A program made the position numbers and the translations under genes. The notes beneath the pieces were generated by a model. That model saw only the letters and a list, made by a program, of their open reading frames with translations. It was not told the DNA's origin and searched no databases. Of a stretch of 37,408 nucleotides of DNA, positions 23,089 to 32,077 are shown one piece after another (the first letter of the stretch is position 1; the number at the start of each line of letters is the position of its first letter). Source of the stretch: Acidobacteriota bacterium. Lineage in GTDB: Bacteria; Acidobacteriota; Terriglobia; Bryobacterales; Bryobacteraceae. The DNA lies in assembly GCA_021787555.1 (NCBI GenBank), contig JAJYLS010000013.1, forward strand, positions 1 through 37,408, read 5' to 3'.

Positions 23089-24138
23089 ATGAGCACACGG
23101 GAACTCGCAGTCGCTGCCCTCGCGGGGGCGTTAATCGGGGCGGGGTGCAGCGGCACCCCGGGGGGCCGGGCCATTTCCGACCGCACCAGGCTGCAACAGT
23201 TCGCAGCCCTGCCGGCGGTGATGCCTGCCGAGGCCGGGCCGCCGGCGGATGCCATGGTTGCGCTCGGCCGCACGCTGTACTTCGATCCGCGCCTTTCCAA
23301 GAGCCAGACCATCTCCTGCAACTCCTGCCATGCGCTGGATAAGTACGGTGTGGATGGGCAGCCGACCTCCACCGGGTTCCACGCGCAGCACGGCACGCGC
23401 AACTCACCTTCGGTGTATAACGCCGCGGCCCAGTTCGTGCAGTTCTGGGATGGACGTTCTCCCAACGTCGAGGAGCAGGCCAAGGGCCCTATCCTCAACC
23501 CCGTGGAAATGGCCATGGATTCGCCTGAGGCAGTGGTCGTAGTACTGAAGTCCATGCCCGAATATGTCGCGGCCTTCCGGCAGGCTTTCCCGGGCTACCC
23601 CGATCCGGTGACCTTCAATAACGCGGCCCAGGCGATCGGAGCTTTCGAACGCAAACTGGTTACCCCCTCGCGTTGGGACCAGTTTCTGAATCACGAAGAG
23701 TCGGCGTTGTCCCCCGAAGAGAAGGGCGGATTCAACGTGTTTGTCGAGGAGGGCTGCGCCACCTGTCACAGCGGCCGCCTCGTGGGCGGCGAGACCTACC
23801 AGAAGCTGGGAATCGTGAAGCCTTATCCCGATGCGTCCGATCCGGGCCGCTACGATGTGACCAAGAGCGAAGCCGACCGCATGGTTTTCAAGATCCCCTC
23901 CCTGAGAAATGTGGCGATGACAGCGCCCTATTTCCACAACGGCAAGGTTGCCACCTTGCAGCAGGCCGTCGCCGAGATGGCGGAGTTTCAGCTCGGCAAG
24001 AAGCTCTCCGGCGAACGCGTGGATGCCATCATCATCTGGCTGAAGTCGCTGACCGGCGGTCTTCCCGCCGAGTACCTCAAAGCGCCGGAACTCCCAAAGA
24101 GCACCGCCAAAACCCCGAAACCCGCGCCGGAGGTGTAG
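23089..24138 (+). CDS. Di-haem cytochrome c peroxidase (CcpA/MauG family), lipoprotein
   Basis: 349 residues. The N-terminus has a lipobox-like GAGC (C20), so the protein is probably lipid-anchored in the periplasm. Two c-type haem sites are present: CNSCH (77-81) and CATCH (223-227). Conserved family blocks are LYFDPRLSKS, NSPSVYNAA, QFWDGRSPNVEEQAKGPI, and FKIPSLRNVAMTAPYFHNG. Known members reduce hydrogen peroxide with electrons from cytochrome c. The length is normal apart from a Pro/Lys-rich tail. GGAGGAG precedes the ATG. Confidence 0.93.
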   Translation: MSTRELAVAALAGALIGAGCSGTPGGRAISDRTRLQQFAALPAVMPAEAGPPADAMVALGRTLYFDPRLSKSQTISCNSCHALDKYGVDGQPTSTGFHAQHGTRNSPSVYNAAAQFVQFWDGRSPNVEEQAKGPILNPVEMAMDSPEAVVVVLKSMPEYVAAFRQAFPGYPDPVTFNNAAQAIGAFERKLVTPSRWDQFLNHEESALSPEEKGGFNVFVEEGCATCHSGRLVGGETYQKLGIVKPYPDASDPGRYDVTKSEADRMVFKIPSLRNVAMTAPYFHNGKVATLQQAVAEMAEFQLGKKLSGERVDAIIIWLKSLTGGLPAEYLKAPELPKSTAKTPKPAPEV

Positions 24139-24179
24139 GATCCTTCCATTTCAATACTTCGCGTTCGCCGGCGCTCGTG

Positions 24180-24201
24180 TGGTATCATGATCCATATATG
24201 G
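24180..24201 (+). promoter_or_regulatory. Promoter/operator of the toxin-antitoxin pair
   Basis: TGGTATCAT (24180-24188) is a good extended -10 element. It overlaps two adjacent palindromes, ATCATGAT (24184-24191) and CCATATATGG (24192-24201); the latter contains the antitoxin ATG. This suits autoregulation by the RHH protein. No clear -35 box is present. Confidence 0.45.
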
Positions 24202-24446
24202 AGCTAAGCAAGAAAACTACGCTCCTCTTCCCGCCGGATCTTTACCAGGATCTGGAACGGCTCGCGCGCCGACGCCGCACCAGTGTTGGAGAGTTGGTTC
24301 GGGATGCCTGCCGGGCGCAATATGGGATCGCCAGCCGCGAAGCACGGCTAGCGGCGGTCCGCGAAATGGCGAAAATGAATCTGCCGGTCGGCACGCTGGA
24401 AGAGATGGAGCGCGAGTCGGTGCCACCTGTCGAGCCACTGTCTTGA
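24198..24446 (+). CDS. Ribbon-helix-helix antitoxin (VapB/CopG type)
   Basis: 82 residues. The N-terminus has the RHH pattern: a strand (KKTTLLFPPDLYQD) followed by two helices (LERLARRRRTSVGELVRDACR). The C-terminus is charged and would wrap the toxin. The ATG at 24198 lies within a palindrome; an in-frame reading further upstream runs through the preceding gene and is not real. The last 4 bases overlap the toxin start, as expected of a coupled pair. Confidence 0.82.
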   Translation: MELSKKTTLLFPPDLYQDLERLARRRRTSVGELVRDACRAQYGIASREARLAAVREMAKMNLPVGTLEEMERESVPPVEPLS

Positions 24447-24841
24447 TCCTGGTGGATTCCAACATCCTGATGTACGCTGTTGGTGCGCCTCATCCGCAGA
24501 AACAGCCTGCCTTGGATTTTCTGGAGAAAGTGGCGAACGGAGAAATCGATGCAGCCATCGACGCCGAAGCGTTGCAGGAGATTCTTCACCGCTACCGGTC
24601 CCTGAATCGCTGGACAGAAGGACAGCGCGTCTATGTGCTCGCGCGCAGTCTGTTCTCCGACATTCTTCCCATCACCGGCGAACTCCTGGAGCACGCCAAG
24701 GAACTGATGGATGCTTATCCCGCCCTCTCCGCGCGGGATGCCATTCATGCCGCGGTCGTCCGGTTTTATAAGCTCAATTCGATTTGCAGCTTCGACCGCG
24801 ACTTCGACGGGATCAAGGGCTGCGCCAGAATCGTGCCGTGA
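24443..24841 (+). CDS. PIN-domain toxin (VapC type)
   Basis: 132 residues of a PIN-domain ribonuclease. The acidic residues are in place: D5 (ILVDSNILMYA), a middle Glu (E42 or E46), D99 (LSARDAIHAA) and D118 (CSFDRDFD). The start is TTG at 24443, overlapping the antitoxin stop. Known VapC proteins cleave tRNA or rRNA and are neutralised by the antitoxin; here this follows from the family. Confidence 0.88.
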   Translation: MILVDSNILMYAVGAPHPQKQPALDFLEKVANGEIDAAIDAEALQEILHRYRSLNRWTEGQRVYVLARSLFSDILPITGELLEHAKELMDAYPALSARDAIHAAVVRFYKLNSICSFDRDFDGIKGCARIVP

Positions 24842-24849
24842 CGGCGTGC

Positions 24850-26127
24850 TCATCGCCTGCCCGGCGCTTTGGCCTCCTGGTAGCAGAACACCGCCGTCGC
24901 GTCCCGGCGGCGGGCATCGGCGGCGTTCCAGACCAGAATCGACGGGTCGCGCCCCGCGCCCACGCGCACGGCTTCGCTGGCGATCAGATTGTTGCGCGGA
25001 AAACACTGCACCCAGATGGGGCCGCTGTTCTCGCGCGCAAAGTGGATCAGTTCATCGGTTGGCGCGGCCCGCGCGATGAACTGCGCGCGTTTTTTGGTCC
25101 AGAGATAACCCACGTTGGCCGCCAATATCAGCGCCATTGCCGCCGCGGCCAGCCGGCGGCTCCCGAGGGTGCCCCGCGCGCCGCCGGCCAGTAAACCGGC
25201 CAGCGAAAGACCGACCAGGAACGCCAGGCCGGCGCTCGCCAGATACGTCTGGCGGCTGGGGATCTGTGCCGAGTAAGTCAGGAAACTGTAGGGCAGGAGC
25301 GAGATCCCGATCCAAGCCAGCGCGAGCCCTGCGGCGCGGCGGAATTCGCGCAACTGGCCGGAAGCGAAAATCGCCGCCGCGGCCAGCCAGCCCCAGGGCC
25401 ACAGCACCCGCGCGAAGTTGCGCGGCCAGGTGAGCCAGAAGGGCGCATCCAGCGAAAAACTGCCGTCGGAAAAACGGAAGTTCCCGTCCCGCCCGGCGAA
25501 TACCATGGCGGCCAGCAGCGCCGCCAGCAGAGCGTAAGACGAGAGGCGCAGCAATCGGTCCTTCCAGGGCGCGGGCCGGTCGGTGAGCTCGAACAGCGCC
25601 ACCAGCACCACCGCGGATTCCTTCGAAATCAGCGCCAGGGCGAACAGGGGCAAGGCGAACAGGCTCCGCCCGCGAATCCAGCACAGCAGCGCAGCGGTGC
25701 CGAACATGAACATGAGCAGCTCGGAATTGGCCGCAAACCATATGACCGCCTCCTGGTGCCCTTCGGCTACGGCGAAAAATGCCGCCGCCCAAAACGCCGC
25801 GGGCCGCATGGGCGTCCACGCGCGCGCCAGCGCGTACACCAGCCAGACGTTCACGATGTGCAGCGCCAGGCTGGCGGCGTGGTAAGCCGCGGGCGTTAGC
25901 TGGAAGGCGTGCCACAGCAGCCAGATCAGCCAGATGCTCGTCGCCCGCACCCCGTAGACCGTGTGCCACAGCGCGCCTAATGCCGCCGGCGGGCCGTACT
26001 GCCAGGAAAAGCTCAGCAGCGGATAATCGTCTTCAAACAGCGGCAGCGAAAGCGCCGGCGCGTAAGCCAGCAGGCACAGCGCCGCCAGCGCCAGCAGACG
26101 GGGCCACAGGCGGCCCTCTTTCGCCAT
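24850..26127 (-). CDS. GT-C-like multi-pass membrane protein
   Basis: 425 residues with about 10-12 hydrophobic segments. Near the start, APALSLPLFEDDYPLLSF has the acidic pair typical of the first loop in GT-C glycosyltransferases. ALHIVNVWLVYALARAW and AFFAVAEGHQEAVIWFAANSELL match a family common in acidobacteria and annotated as GT39/TMTC-like. The last 70 residues are soluble. The substrate is unknown and the catalytic role is inference. The ATG overlaps the ribE stop by one base (TGATG), so it is translated with the riboflavin genes although unrelated to them. Confidence 0.7.
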   Translation of the reverse strand: MAKEGRLWPRLLALAALCLLAYAPALSLPLFEDDYPLLSFSWQYGPPAALGALWHTVYGVRATSIWLIWLLWHAFQLTPAAYHAASLALHIVNVWLVYALARAWTPMRPAAFWAAAFFAVAEGHQEAVIWFAANSELLMFMFGTAALLCWIRGRSLFALPLFALALISKESAVVLVALFELTDRPAPWKDRLLRLSSYALLAALLAAMVFAGRDGNFRFSDGSFSLDAPFWLTWPRNFARVLWPWGWLAAAAIFASGQLREFRRAAGLALAWIGISLLPYSFLTYSAQIPSRQTYLASAGLAFLVGLSLAGLLAGGARGTLGSRRLAAAAMALILAANVGYLWTKKRAQFIARAAPTDELIHFARENSGPIWVQCFPRNNLIASEAVRVGAGRDPSILVWNAADARRRDATAVFCYQEAKAPGRR

Positions 26128-26756
26128 CAATATCCGTTCTCCCGCAGCTTCTCGACCGTCAGCCCGCCGCCTTTCACATCCAGCTTGCGCAGCAGCTTTT
26201 CGATGTGTTTGGCCAGGATGTCGCATTCCAGGTTCACGCGCGCGCCGGGGCGGTAGCCGGCCAGCGTGGTGTTGCGGTAGGTGTGCGGGATGATGGTCAC
26301 CGCGAGCACGTCGCCTTCGAGCGACGCGATCGTCAAGCTGATGCCGTCGATAGCGATCGAGCCCTTAAAAACCAGGAACGGATCGAGCTCCGCCGGGACT
26401 CGGATCTTCAGCCACCAGTTCTCCTCGCCCAGCGCCTCGAGCGCAAGGAACTCGCCGGTGCCGTCCACGTGCCCCTGCACGATGTGGCCGCTCAGCCGGC
26501 CGGAGGGCGAGAGCGGCCGCTCGAGATTCACTCGCGAGCCTGCCCGCAGCGCGCCCAGGTTGCTGCGGCGCAGCGTTTCCGGCGCGATGTCGGCGTTGAA
26601 TCCGTCGCGTCGAGGCTGGTTCGCAGTGATGCAGACGCCGTTCACCGCGATCCTCCCGTCTCCCACCAGGTCCTCGGTCACAATCGAGCAGCGGATGCGC
26701 AGCCGTGCCCCGGCGGTCTCGACGGTGCCCAGCTCTTCAACGATCCCCGTAAACAC
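26127..26756 (-). CDS. ribE: Riboflavin synthase alpha chain
   Basis: 209 residues starting with the hallmark MFTGIVEELG. Two lumazine-binding repeats are visible; the first has AVNGVCITA and GRLSGHIVQGHVDGTGE, the second has AIDGISLTIAS and NLECDILAKHIEKLL. The enzyme dismutates 6,7-dimethyl-8-ribityllumazine to riboflavin. The start is GTG at 26756, inside the end of ribD (20-base overlap). No ribH or ribBA lies in the window. Confidence 0.95.
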   Translation of the reverse strand: MFTGIVEELGTVETAGARLRIRCSIVTEDLVGDGRIAVNGVCITANQPRRDGFNADIAPETLRRSNLGALRAGSRVNLERPLSPSGRLSGHIVQGHVDGTGEFLALEALGEENWWLKIRVPAELDPFLVFKGSIAIDGISLTIASLEGDVLAVTIIPHTYRNTTLAGYRPGARVNLECDILAKHIEKLLRKLDVKGGGLTVEKLRENGY

Positions 26757-27867
26757 TTGTCCGTGCCTCTCCCGGATCCACGTACCCTTCCACGGCGAAT
26801 TCGTCCGGCGGGATGGGATGAATCGTCACGTGGTGGATGCGAATGGCATCCGACCGGCGCCGCCGGCCGATGCCGCCCGCCAGCGGCAGCGCCTCCAGCC
26901 CGCCCAGGATCTTGGGCGCGTAGTAAAACAGGATGCGGTCCACGCAGCCGCTCTCGAACGCCGTCCAGTTCACTTTGCTGCCGGCTTCGATCATCAGCGA
27001 AAGGTAGCGCTGCTTGCCGAGCCACTCTACGATGCTGCGCAAATCCGTGCGCCCGCCCGGCCCGTCGAACACCAGCACCTCGATGCCGCGCTCCTCGATC
27101 TCCTTGCGGCGCTCGGGCGAGGAGGCCGAAGTCGTGGCCACCACCACGTCCTCCGCCGCGCTGCGGACCAGGTTCGAATCGAGCGGCAGCCGGAGCTGCG
27201 AATCCATCACGATGCGCAGCAACGGCCGGCTGCGCGGCAGGCCGGTGCGGTCGGTGAGGCGGCAATCGTCCGCCAGCACCGTGCCGATACCCGTGAGGAT
27301 GGCGTCGTGATCGTGCCGCAGTTCCTGCACGTGCGCGCGAGCGCGCTCGCTGGTAATCCACCCGCGATTGTCGTCCGGCGCCGAAATCTTGCCGTCCAGC
27401 GTGATGGCCGTTTTCAGCGTGACCAGCGGCCGGCCGGTGCGCATGAAGTGCAGAAACGGCTCGTTGAGCTTCGCCGCTTCGGCGGCAAATGCGGGTGCCA
27501 TCTCGACTTCGATTCCCGCCCGGCGCAGCTTGCGGAAGCCCTCGCCCGCCACCAGCGGATTGGGATCTTCGAGCGGAGCCACCACGCGCGCGATGCCCGC
27601 TTCGATCAGCGCATCCACGCACGGCGGCGTGCGCCCCTGGTGGCAGCACGGCTCCAGGTTGAGGTACAGGGTGGCGCCGCGCGCGCGCTCGCCCGCCTGC
27701 GCCAGTGCGATGATCTCGGCGTGCGCCACGCCCGCATAGGTGTGAAACCCGCGCCCCACCACCTCGCCGTCGTGCGCCAGCACCGCCCCCACCATGGGAT
27801 TCGGCGCCGCCAGCGCGCGCCCCCGGCGTGCCAGGTCCAGGGCTTCGCGCATCAGAGCGTCATTCAT
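26737..27867 (-). CDS. ribD: Bifunctional riboflavin deaminase/reductase RibD
   Basis: 376 residues. The N-terminal deaminase has zinc ligands in HAE (H49) and EPCCHQGRTPPC (C74, C83) and APNPMVGAVL. The C-terminal reductase carries TLKTAITLDGKI, DAILTGIGTVLADD and LMIEAGSKVNW. It performs the second and third steps of riboflavin synthesis. The ATG overlaps the ftsY stop by one base (TAATG). Confidence 0.95.
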   Translation of the reverse strand: MNDALMREALDLARRGRALAAPNPMVGAVLAHDGEVVGRGFHTYAGVAHAEIIALAQAGERARGATLYLNLEPCCHQGRTPPCVDALIEAGIARVVAPLEDPNPLVAGEGFRKLRRAGIEVEMAPAFAAEAAKLNEPFLHFMRTGRPLVTLKTAITLDGKISAPDDNRGWITSERARAHVQELRHDHDAILTGIGTVLADDCRLTDRTGLPRSRPLLRIVMDSQLRLPLDSNLVRSAAEDVVVATTSASSPERRKEIEERGIEVLVFDGPGGRTDLRSIVEWLGKQRYLSLMIEAGSKVNWTAFESGCVDRILFYYAPKILGGLEALPLAGGIGRRRRSDAIRIHHVTIHPIPPDEFAVEGYVDPGEARTSVYGDR

Positions 27868-28814
27868 TATTCAAACAGCGATGCGATGAACTTCTCCGCA
27901 TCGAACGGCAGCAAGTCGTCGATCTTCTCGCCTACGCCCACGTAGCGGATGGGCAGGTTCAGCTCGCGCGCGATGGCCACCACGATGCCGCCCTTGGCCG
28001 TGCCGTCCAGCTTGGCGAGCACGATGCCGGTGACGCCGGAAGTCTCGGTGAACTTGCGCGCCTGCTCCAGGCCGTTCTGCCCGGTGGTCGCGTCCAGCAC
28101 CAGCAGCACCTCGTGCGGCGCATCGGGAATGACTTTCCGGGCGGTGCGGCTCATCTTCTGCAACTCCGCCATCAGGTTTTCCTTGGTTTGCAGCCGCCCG
28201 GCGGTGTCCACGATCACGTAGTCCGCCTTGCGCGCGCGTGCCGCGTTCAGCGAATCGAACAGCACGGCGCTGGGATCGCTGCCCGCCGACTGGCGGATCA
28301 CCGGCGAGCCCGTGCGCTCGCCCCAGATTTCCAACTGCTCGATGGCCGCCGCGCGGAACGTATCCGCCGCGCACAGCAGCACCGAGCGCTCCTCGTTCTT
28401 GAAGCGGTGTGCCAGCTTGCCGATGGTGGTGGTTTTGCCCGAGCCGTTCACGCCCACCACCAGCACCACCGCGGGCGGCTCTTCGACCCGCGCCGGCGCC
28501 CGCTCGCTGGCCGCCAGGATCTCCAGGAGCTGCTCGCGGATGAGCCCCTTGATCTCGCCGGCGTCGTTCAATTGGTGGCGCTCCGCGCTGTCGCGGATGC
28601 GCGTCAGGATTTCCTCCGTGGTCCGCACTCCGAGATCGGCCGAAATGAGCGTATATTCGATGTCGTCCAGTACGTCGGCATCGATTTCCTTGCGCCCGTG
28701 GACCGCGGTGTCGAGGGCGGAGACCAGCCCGCTGCGGGTCTTCTCGACCCCGGCCTTCAGGCGCTCGAGTAGAGATGGCTCCTTCTCCACGGTCCCGAAT
28801 AGCGTTTGGATCAT
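27867..28814 (-). CDS. ftsY: Signal recognition particle receptor FtsY
   Basis: 315 residues, the NG GTPase core without the long acidic N-terminal domain of E. coli FtsY. G1 is [10 protein letters not shown] (121-130), followed by [17 protein letters not shown] and [11 protein letters not shown]. With SRP it targets inner-membrane proteins to the translocon. It heads the ftsY-ribD-ribE-membrane protein run. It is divergent from the kinase gene on the plus strand. Confidence 0.96.
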   Translation of the reverse strand: MIQTLFGTVEKEPSLLERLKAGVEKTRSGLVSALDTAVHGRKEIDADVLDDIEYTLISADLGVRTTEEILTRIRDSAERHQLNDAGEIKGLIREQLLEILAASERAPARVEEPPAVVLVVGVNGSGKTTTIGKLAHRFKNEERSVLLCAADTFRAAAIEQLEIWGERTGSPVIRQSAGSDPSAVLFDSLNAARARKADYVIVDTAGRLQTKENLMAELQKMSRTARKVIPDAPHEVLLVLDATTGQNGLEQARKFTETSGVTGIVLAKLDGTAKGGIVVAIARELNLPIRYVGVGEKIDDLLPFDAEKFIASLFE

Positions 28815-28894
28815 TTTGTTCTTATTCTAGCAGTGCGGTTTTTCTCGCGCGGCTGCCACGGGGCGCTCCGTTAAAAACTTCCCGCTTCCTGCCG

Positions 28895-29638
28895 ATGTGT
28901 AGATTGAAGCCCCAGTTTTGCGCGGAGCCGCCATGCGGCACCTGGGACGGCCAGCGCGTGCACATCTTCCTCGGCCGTGACCTGACCGAGCATTGGAAAG
29001 CCGAAGAGCAGGCCGTCCTGCTGCGCGAGAAGACCGCGCTGCTCAAGGAGATTCACCACCGCGTCAAGAACAACCTCCAGGTGATCTCCAGCCTGCTCAG
29101 CTTGCAGGCCGCCCAACTGGAGCGCGACGAGGACCGCGCGCCCTTCCGCGAAAGCCAGGCGCGCGTGCAGGCCATCGCCCTGCTTCACGAGCGGCTCTAC
29201 AAAGCCCGGGACCTCTCGCGCATCGACTTCGCCGAGTACCTGGCAATCCTGGCCGAGCACGTCCTGACTGCCGGCCGCCGGCCCGGCAGCGAGATCCACC
29301 TGCGCCTTCAGGCCGAGCCCGTATGGCTCAGCCAGGATGCCGCCATGCCCTGTGGGCTCATCGTCAACGAGCTGGTCACCAACTCCTGCAAGTACGCCTT
29401 TCCGGGCGGCCGTTCCGGTGAAGTGTATGTTTCGGTCGGACGCCTGGCGGGCGACCGGCTTCTGCTCCAGGTGGGCGACAACGGCGTCGGCCTCGGCCCT
29501 TCGCTCGATCCCCACAACCCCACCACGCTCGGCTTGCAACTGGTGGACGACATGGTCTCGCAGCTCAAAGGAAACTGGACCGTGGAGTCGTCCGGCGGTA
29601 CCTTATTCCAAATCCTGTTTCCCGCGGAGGCAATCTGA
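28895..29638 (+). CDS. HisKA_2 histidine kinase with PAS remnant
   Basis: About 247 residues. The phosphorylation motif KEIHHRVKNNLQVISSLLSLQA (H54/H55) defines the HisKA_2 group, followed by a HATPase with NELVTNSCKYAFP, GDNGVGL and GLQLVDDMVSQLKG. The first ~40 residues read as the end of a PAS/PAC domain (GQRVHIFLGRDLTEHWKAEE), so the sensor part seems to have been lost or reduced. The ATG at 28895 has no ribosome site; TTG 28904 and GTG 28958 are in-frame alternatives. It is followed after 2 bases by its likely partner regulator. Confidence 0.8.
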   Translation: MCRLKPQFCAEPPCGTWDGQRVHIFLGRDLTEHWKAEEQAVLLREKTALLKEIHHRVKNNLQVISSLLSLQAAQLERDEDRAPFRESQARVQAIALLHERLYKARDLSRIDFAEYLAILAEHVLTAGRRPGSEIHLRLQAEPVWLSQDAAMPCGLIVNELVTNSCKYAFPGGRSGEVYVSVGRLAGDRLLLQVGDNGVGLGPSLDPHNPTTLGLQLVDDMVSQLKGNWTVESSGGTLFQILFPAEAI

Positions 29639-29640
29639 TC

Positions 29641-30906
29641 GTGGCGCGAATCCTGATTCTGGAAGACGAGAAGCTGGTGGCCCGCGATCTGCAAAAAACC
29701 CTGGCCGGCGCCGCTTATGAAACCATGGTGGCCGCCTCTGGAGAAGAGGCCCTCCAGGCCGCGCGCCGCGATCCGCCCGACGTCGCGCTGGTGGATATTC
29801 ACCTCGCCGGAAAGCTGGACGGCATCGAAACCGCACAGGCGCTGCGCGATCAGGTGGACCCGGCCATCGTGTTTCTCACCGCTCACTCCGACGAGCAGAC
29901 GTTGGAGCGGGCCGCTGCCGCCGAGCCCTGCGGCTACCTGGTGAAGCCGTTCGATGCCACCACCCTGCTCACCACGCTGCGCATGGCCGTACACAAAGGC
30001 ATGGCCGAGCGCAGCCGGCGCTCCGAGCGCAGGTGGCAGAGCGCCGTGCTCGACCAGTTGACCGTGGGCCTGGTGCTGGCCGATGCCGCCGGCAAGGTGG
30101 TGATGATCAACTCCTGCGGCCAGGCCCTGACCGGCTGGACCGCGCGCGAGGCGAACGGGCAGGAACTCGTACGTGTTTTGACGCTGCGCGGCGAAAATCA
30201 GGAGTGCCTCACGGGCAAGCTGCTGGACCGCGCTCTGCGCGGCAAGGACAACAGTGCCCGCGCCCGCCGCGCCAGCCTGGTGTCCAGGGCCGGCGCCACC
30301 GCGTGGGTCGAGGTGCGTGTTTCCCGGCTCCTGAATGCGGGTGAAGCCGAGAGCGAAGAGATCGTGGGCGTGACCCTGGTCTTCTGGCCCGCGGGAGTTT
30401 CCGATTTTCAGCCGTCGCGCACCGCGGGCGAAACCGCCGAGCCGGCCGCCGATCCCGTAACCGGTCTTCCCGGCCGCTCGCAAGCCGTGGTGGAGATCCG
30501 CGCCGCGCGCAGCCTGCCTCCCGGCCTCTTCATCGCCCTCTTCATCCTGGACCGCTACGATCTGATTGCCCACAAGTACGGTCCCCGCGTGGCCGACGAG
30601 CTGCTCACCTATTTCGGCACGTTTCTGGCCCAGGAAGTGCCCCACTGCCGCGGCCTGTTCCGCTGGACCGGGCCCTCCTTCGTGGCGCTGTTCGGCCCCG
30701 AGGAATGCCTGCAATCGGCGGTGCGCTCGATCAGCCGTTGCAGCCGCGCCGGCCCGCAGCAGACCTTCGAGCCGAGCGGCACGACCCTGACGCTGGTGGT
30801 CTCTTCCAGCGCGGAGGTGTACCCCATCGACGACCGCCCCGTGGAGATGCTGATCAGCCAGATCGATTCCTGCGTCGCCATGCAAACACGCGGCCGCCCG
30901 TATTAG
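29641..30906 (+). CDS. Receiver-PAS-degenerate GGDEF regulator
   Basis: 421 residues. The receiver (1-~120) has E8-D9, the phospho-acceptor D52 and K102. A PAS domain follows (~134-250; LDQLTVGLVLADAAGKVVMIN). The C-terminal domain starts with DPVTGLPGRS (271-280) like a GGDEF domain, but the active-site loop reads RWTGPSF (341-347) in place of RxGGDEF, so cyclase activity is very unlikely. It could bind a nucleotide or act as a protein-binding output. The start is GTG, 2 bases after the kinase stop. A GC-rich hairpin (30905-30929) spans its stop codon. Confidence 0.85.
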   Translation: MARILILEDEKLVARDLQKTLAGAAYETMVAASGEEALQAARRDPPDVALVDIHLAGKLDGIETAQALRDQVDPAIVFLTAHSDEQTLERAAAAEPCGYLVKPFDATTLLTTLRMAVHKGMAERSRRSERRWQSAVLDQLTVGLVLADAAGKVVMINSCGQALTGWTAREANGQELVRVLTLRGENQECLTGKLLDRALRGKDNSARARRASLVSRAGATAWVEVRVSRLLNAGEAESEEIVGVTLVFWPAGVSDFQPSRTAGETAEPAADPVTGLPGRSQAVVEIRAARSLPPGLFIALFILDRYDLIAHKYGPRVADELLTYFGTFLAQEVPHCRGLFRWTGPSFVALFGPEECLQSAVRSISRCSRAGPQQTFEPSGTTLTLVVSSSAEVYPIDDRPVEMLISQIDSCVAMQTRGRPY

Positions 30907-30943
30907 GGGACCCCAGGACCCTGGCCCCTGATAAGATGTACCT

Positions 30944-31804
30944 GTGGAACCTGAGGTCAACCCGGACGCGCCCGCGGAAGGCGCCGCGGCGGCGCCCGCT
31001 CCGGAGGCGCATCCGGCGTGGTGCAGGGTGCAGCTCGCGCGCCATCCCAAACGGCCGCACGCCGTCGATTACATCCAGGCCCTCTTCACCGACTTCGACG
31101 AGATCCATGGCGACCGCGTCTTCGGCGACGACGCCGCCATTATCGCCGGCATGGCCCGGTTCGAAGGCCGGCCGGTAATGGTCGTGGCCGAGGAGAAAGG
31201 CCGGGACACCAAGCAGCGCCTGCACCGCAACTTCGGTATGCCGAAGCCGGAAGGCTACCGCAAGGCCCTCCGTGCCATGCAGTTGGCCTCCAAGTTCGGC
31301 CGCCCCGTGATTACCTTTCTGGATACCCAGGGTGCTTACCCGGGCATCGACGCCGAGGAGCGCGGTCAGGGCGAGGCCATCGCCCGCAACCTCCGCGAAA
31401 TGGCGCGCCTGGCCGTCCCGGTGATCTGTGTGGTGATCGGCGAAGGCGGCAGCGGCGGCGCGCTCGGCGTGGGTGTGGGCAATACCGTACTGATGCTCGA
31501 AAACGCCATCTACAGCGTGATCTCGCCCGAAAGCTGCTCGACCATCATCTACCGCGACCGCGCCAAGGCCGAACAGGCCGCCGCCGCGCTGCGCCTCACC
31601 GCCGAGGACCTGCTGGCGCTCGGCCTGATCGACACCATCGTGCCGGAACCGCCCGGCGGCGCGCAGGAGGATCCGGCGGCCGCGGCCGAAAATCTCCGCC
31701 AGCACCTCCGCGCCTGCCTGGATCAACTCTCCGCGTTCGGTCCCGACCACCTGGTCGAGCACCGCTACGTCAAGTTCCGCAAGATGGGGAATTTCTTCGC
31801 GTGA
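30944..31804 (+). CDS. accA: Acetyl-CoA carboxylase carboxyltransferase subunit alpha
   Basis: 286 residues. Conserved blocks are [82 protein letters not shown] and [18 protein letters not shown]. Together with AccD it transfers the carboxyl group to acetyl-CoA, the first step of fatty acid synthesis. The start is GTG at 30944; the first ~25 residues are an acidic Ala/Pro-rich extension replacing the usual helical N-terminus. The stop overlaps the next gene by 4 bases (GTGA). Confidence 0.95.
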   Translation: MEPEVNPDAPAEGAAAAPAPEAHPAWCRVQLARHPKRPHAVDYIQALFTDFDEIHGDRVFGDDAAIIAGMARFEGRPVMVVAEEKGRDTKQRLHRNFGMPKPEGYRKALRAMQLASKFGRPVITFLDTQGAYPGIDAEERGQGEAIARNLREMARLAVPVICVVIGEGGSGGALGVGVGNTVLMLENAIYSVISPESCSTIIYRDRAKAEQAAAALRLTAEDLLALGLIDTIVPEPPGGAQEDPAAAAENLRQHLRACLDQLSAFGPDHLVEHRYVKFRKMGNFFA

Positions 31805-32064
31805 AAGAGACGGTGTGGCTGGGCGTGCTCTTCGGCGCGCTGGTGGTCGGTTACATGGTGTATTCGAGCTTCCGCCCCCAGCCCTTTACCTGCCGCGTGT
31901 GCATGGTGTTCGACGGCCGCCGCGATTGCCGCACCGCTTCCGCCGACACGCGCCAGGACGCGCTGCGCACCGCGGTCACCAACGCCTGCGCCCAGCTCTC
32001 GAGCGGCGTCATCCAATCGAGCCAATGCGAAAACACCCCGCCCGAATCGGTTACGTGGCGGTAG
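31801..32064 (+). CDS. Small Cys-rich membrane-anchored protein, coupled to accA
   Basis: 87 residues from a GTG that overlaps the accA stop. One hydrophobic helix (residues ~5-22) is followed by a domain with five Cys (C31, C34, C43, C63, C76) in the pattern [14 protein letters not shown] and NACAQLSSG. The Cys and Ala spacing suggests a conserved disulfide- or metal-stabilised fold outside the membrane. I do not recognise a named family. Its TAG stop lies in a 20-bp palindrome shared with the convergent gene. Confidence 0.7.
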   Translation: MKETVWLGVLFGALVVGYMVYSSFRPQPFTCRVCMVFDGRRDCRTASADTRQDALRTAVTNACAQLSSGVIQSSQCENTPPESVTWR

Positions 32065-32077
32065 CGCGCGCTACCGC
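32058..32077. repeat. Perfect 20-bp palindrome joining two stop codons
   Basis: GCGGTAGCGC is followed directly by its inverted copy GCGCTACCGC. The plus-strand TAG (32062-32064) and the minus-strand TAG (32071-32073) lie in the two halves. It can form a hairpin in both transcripts but lacks a T run. Confidence 0.8.

Noticed and set aside
29308-31050. 580-residue frame antisense to the kinase-regulator pair
   Set aside because: Both sense frames have full family motifs; the antisense reading has none.
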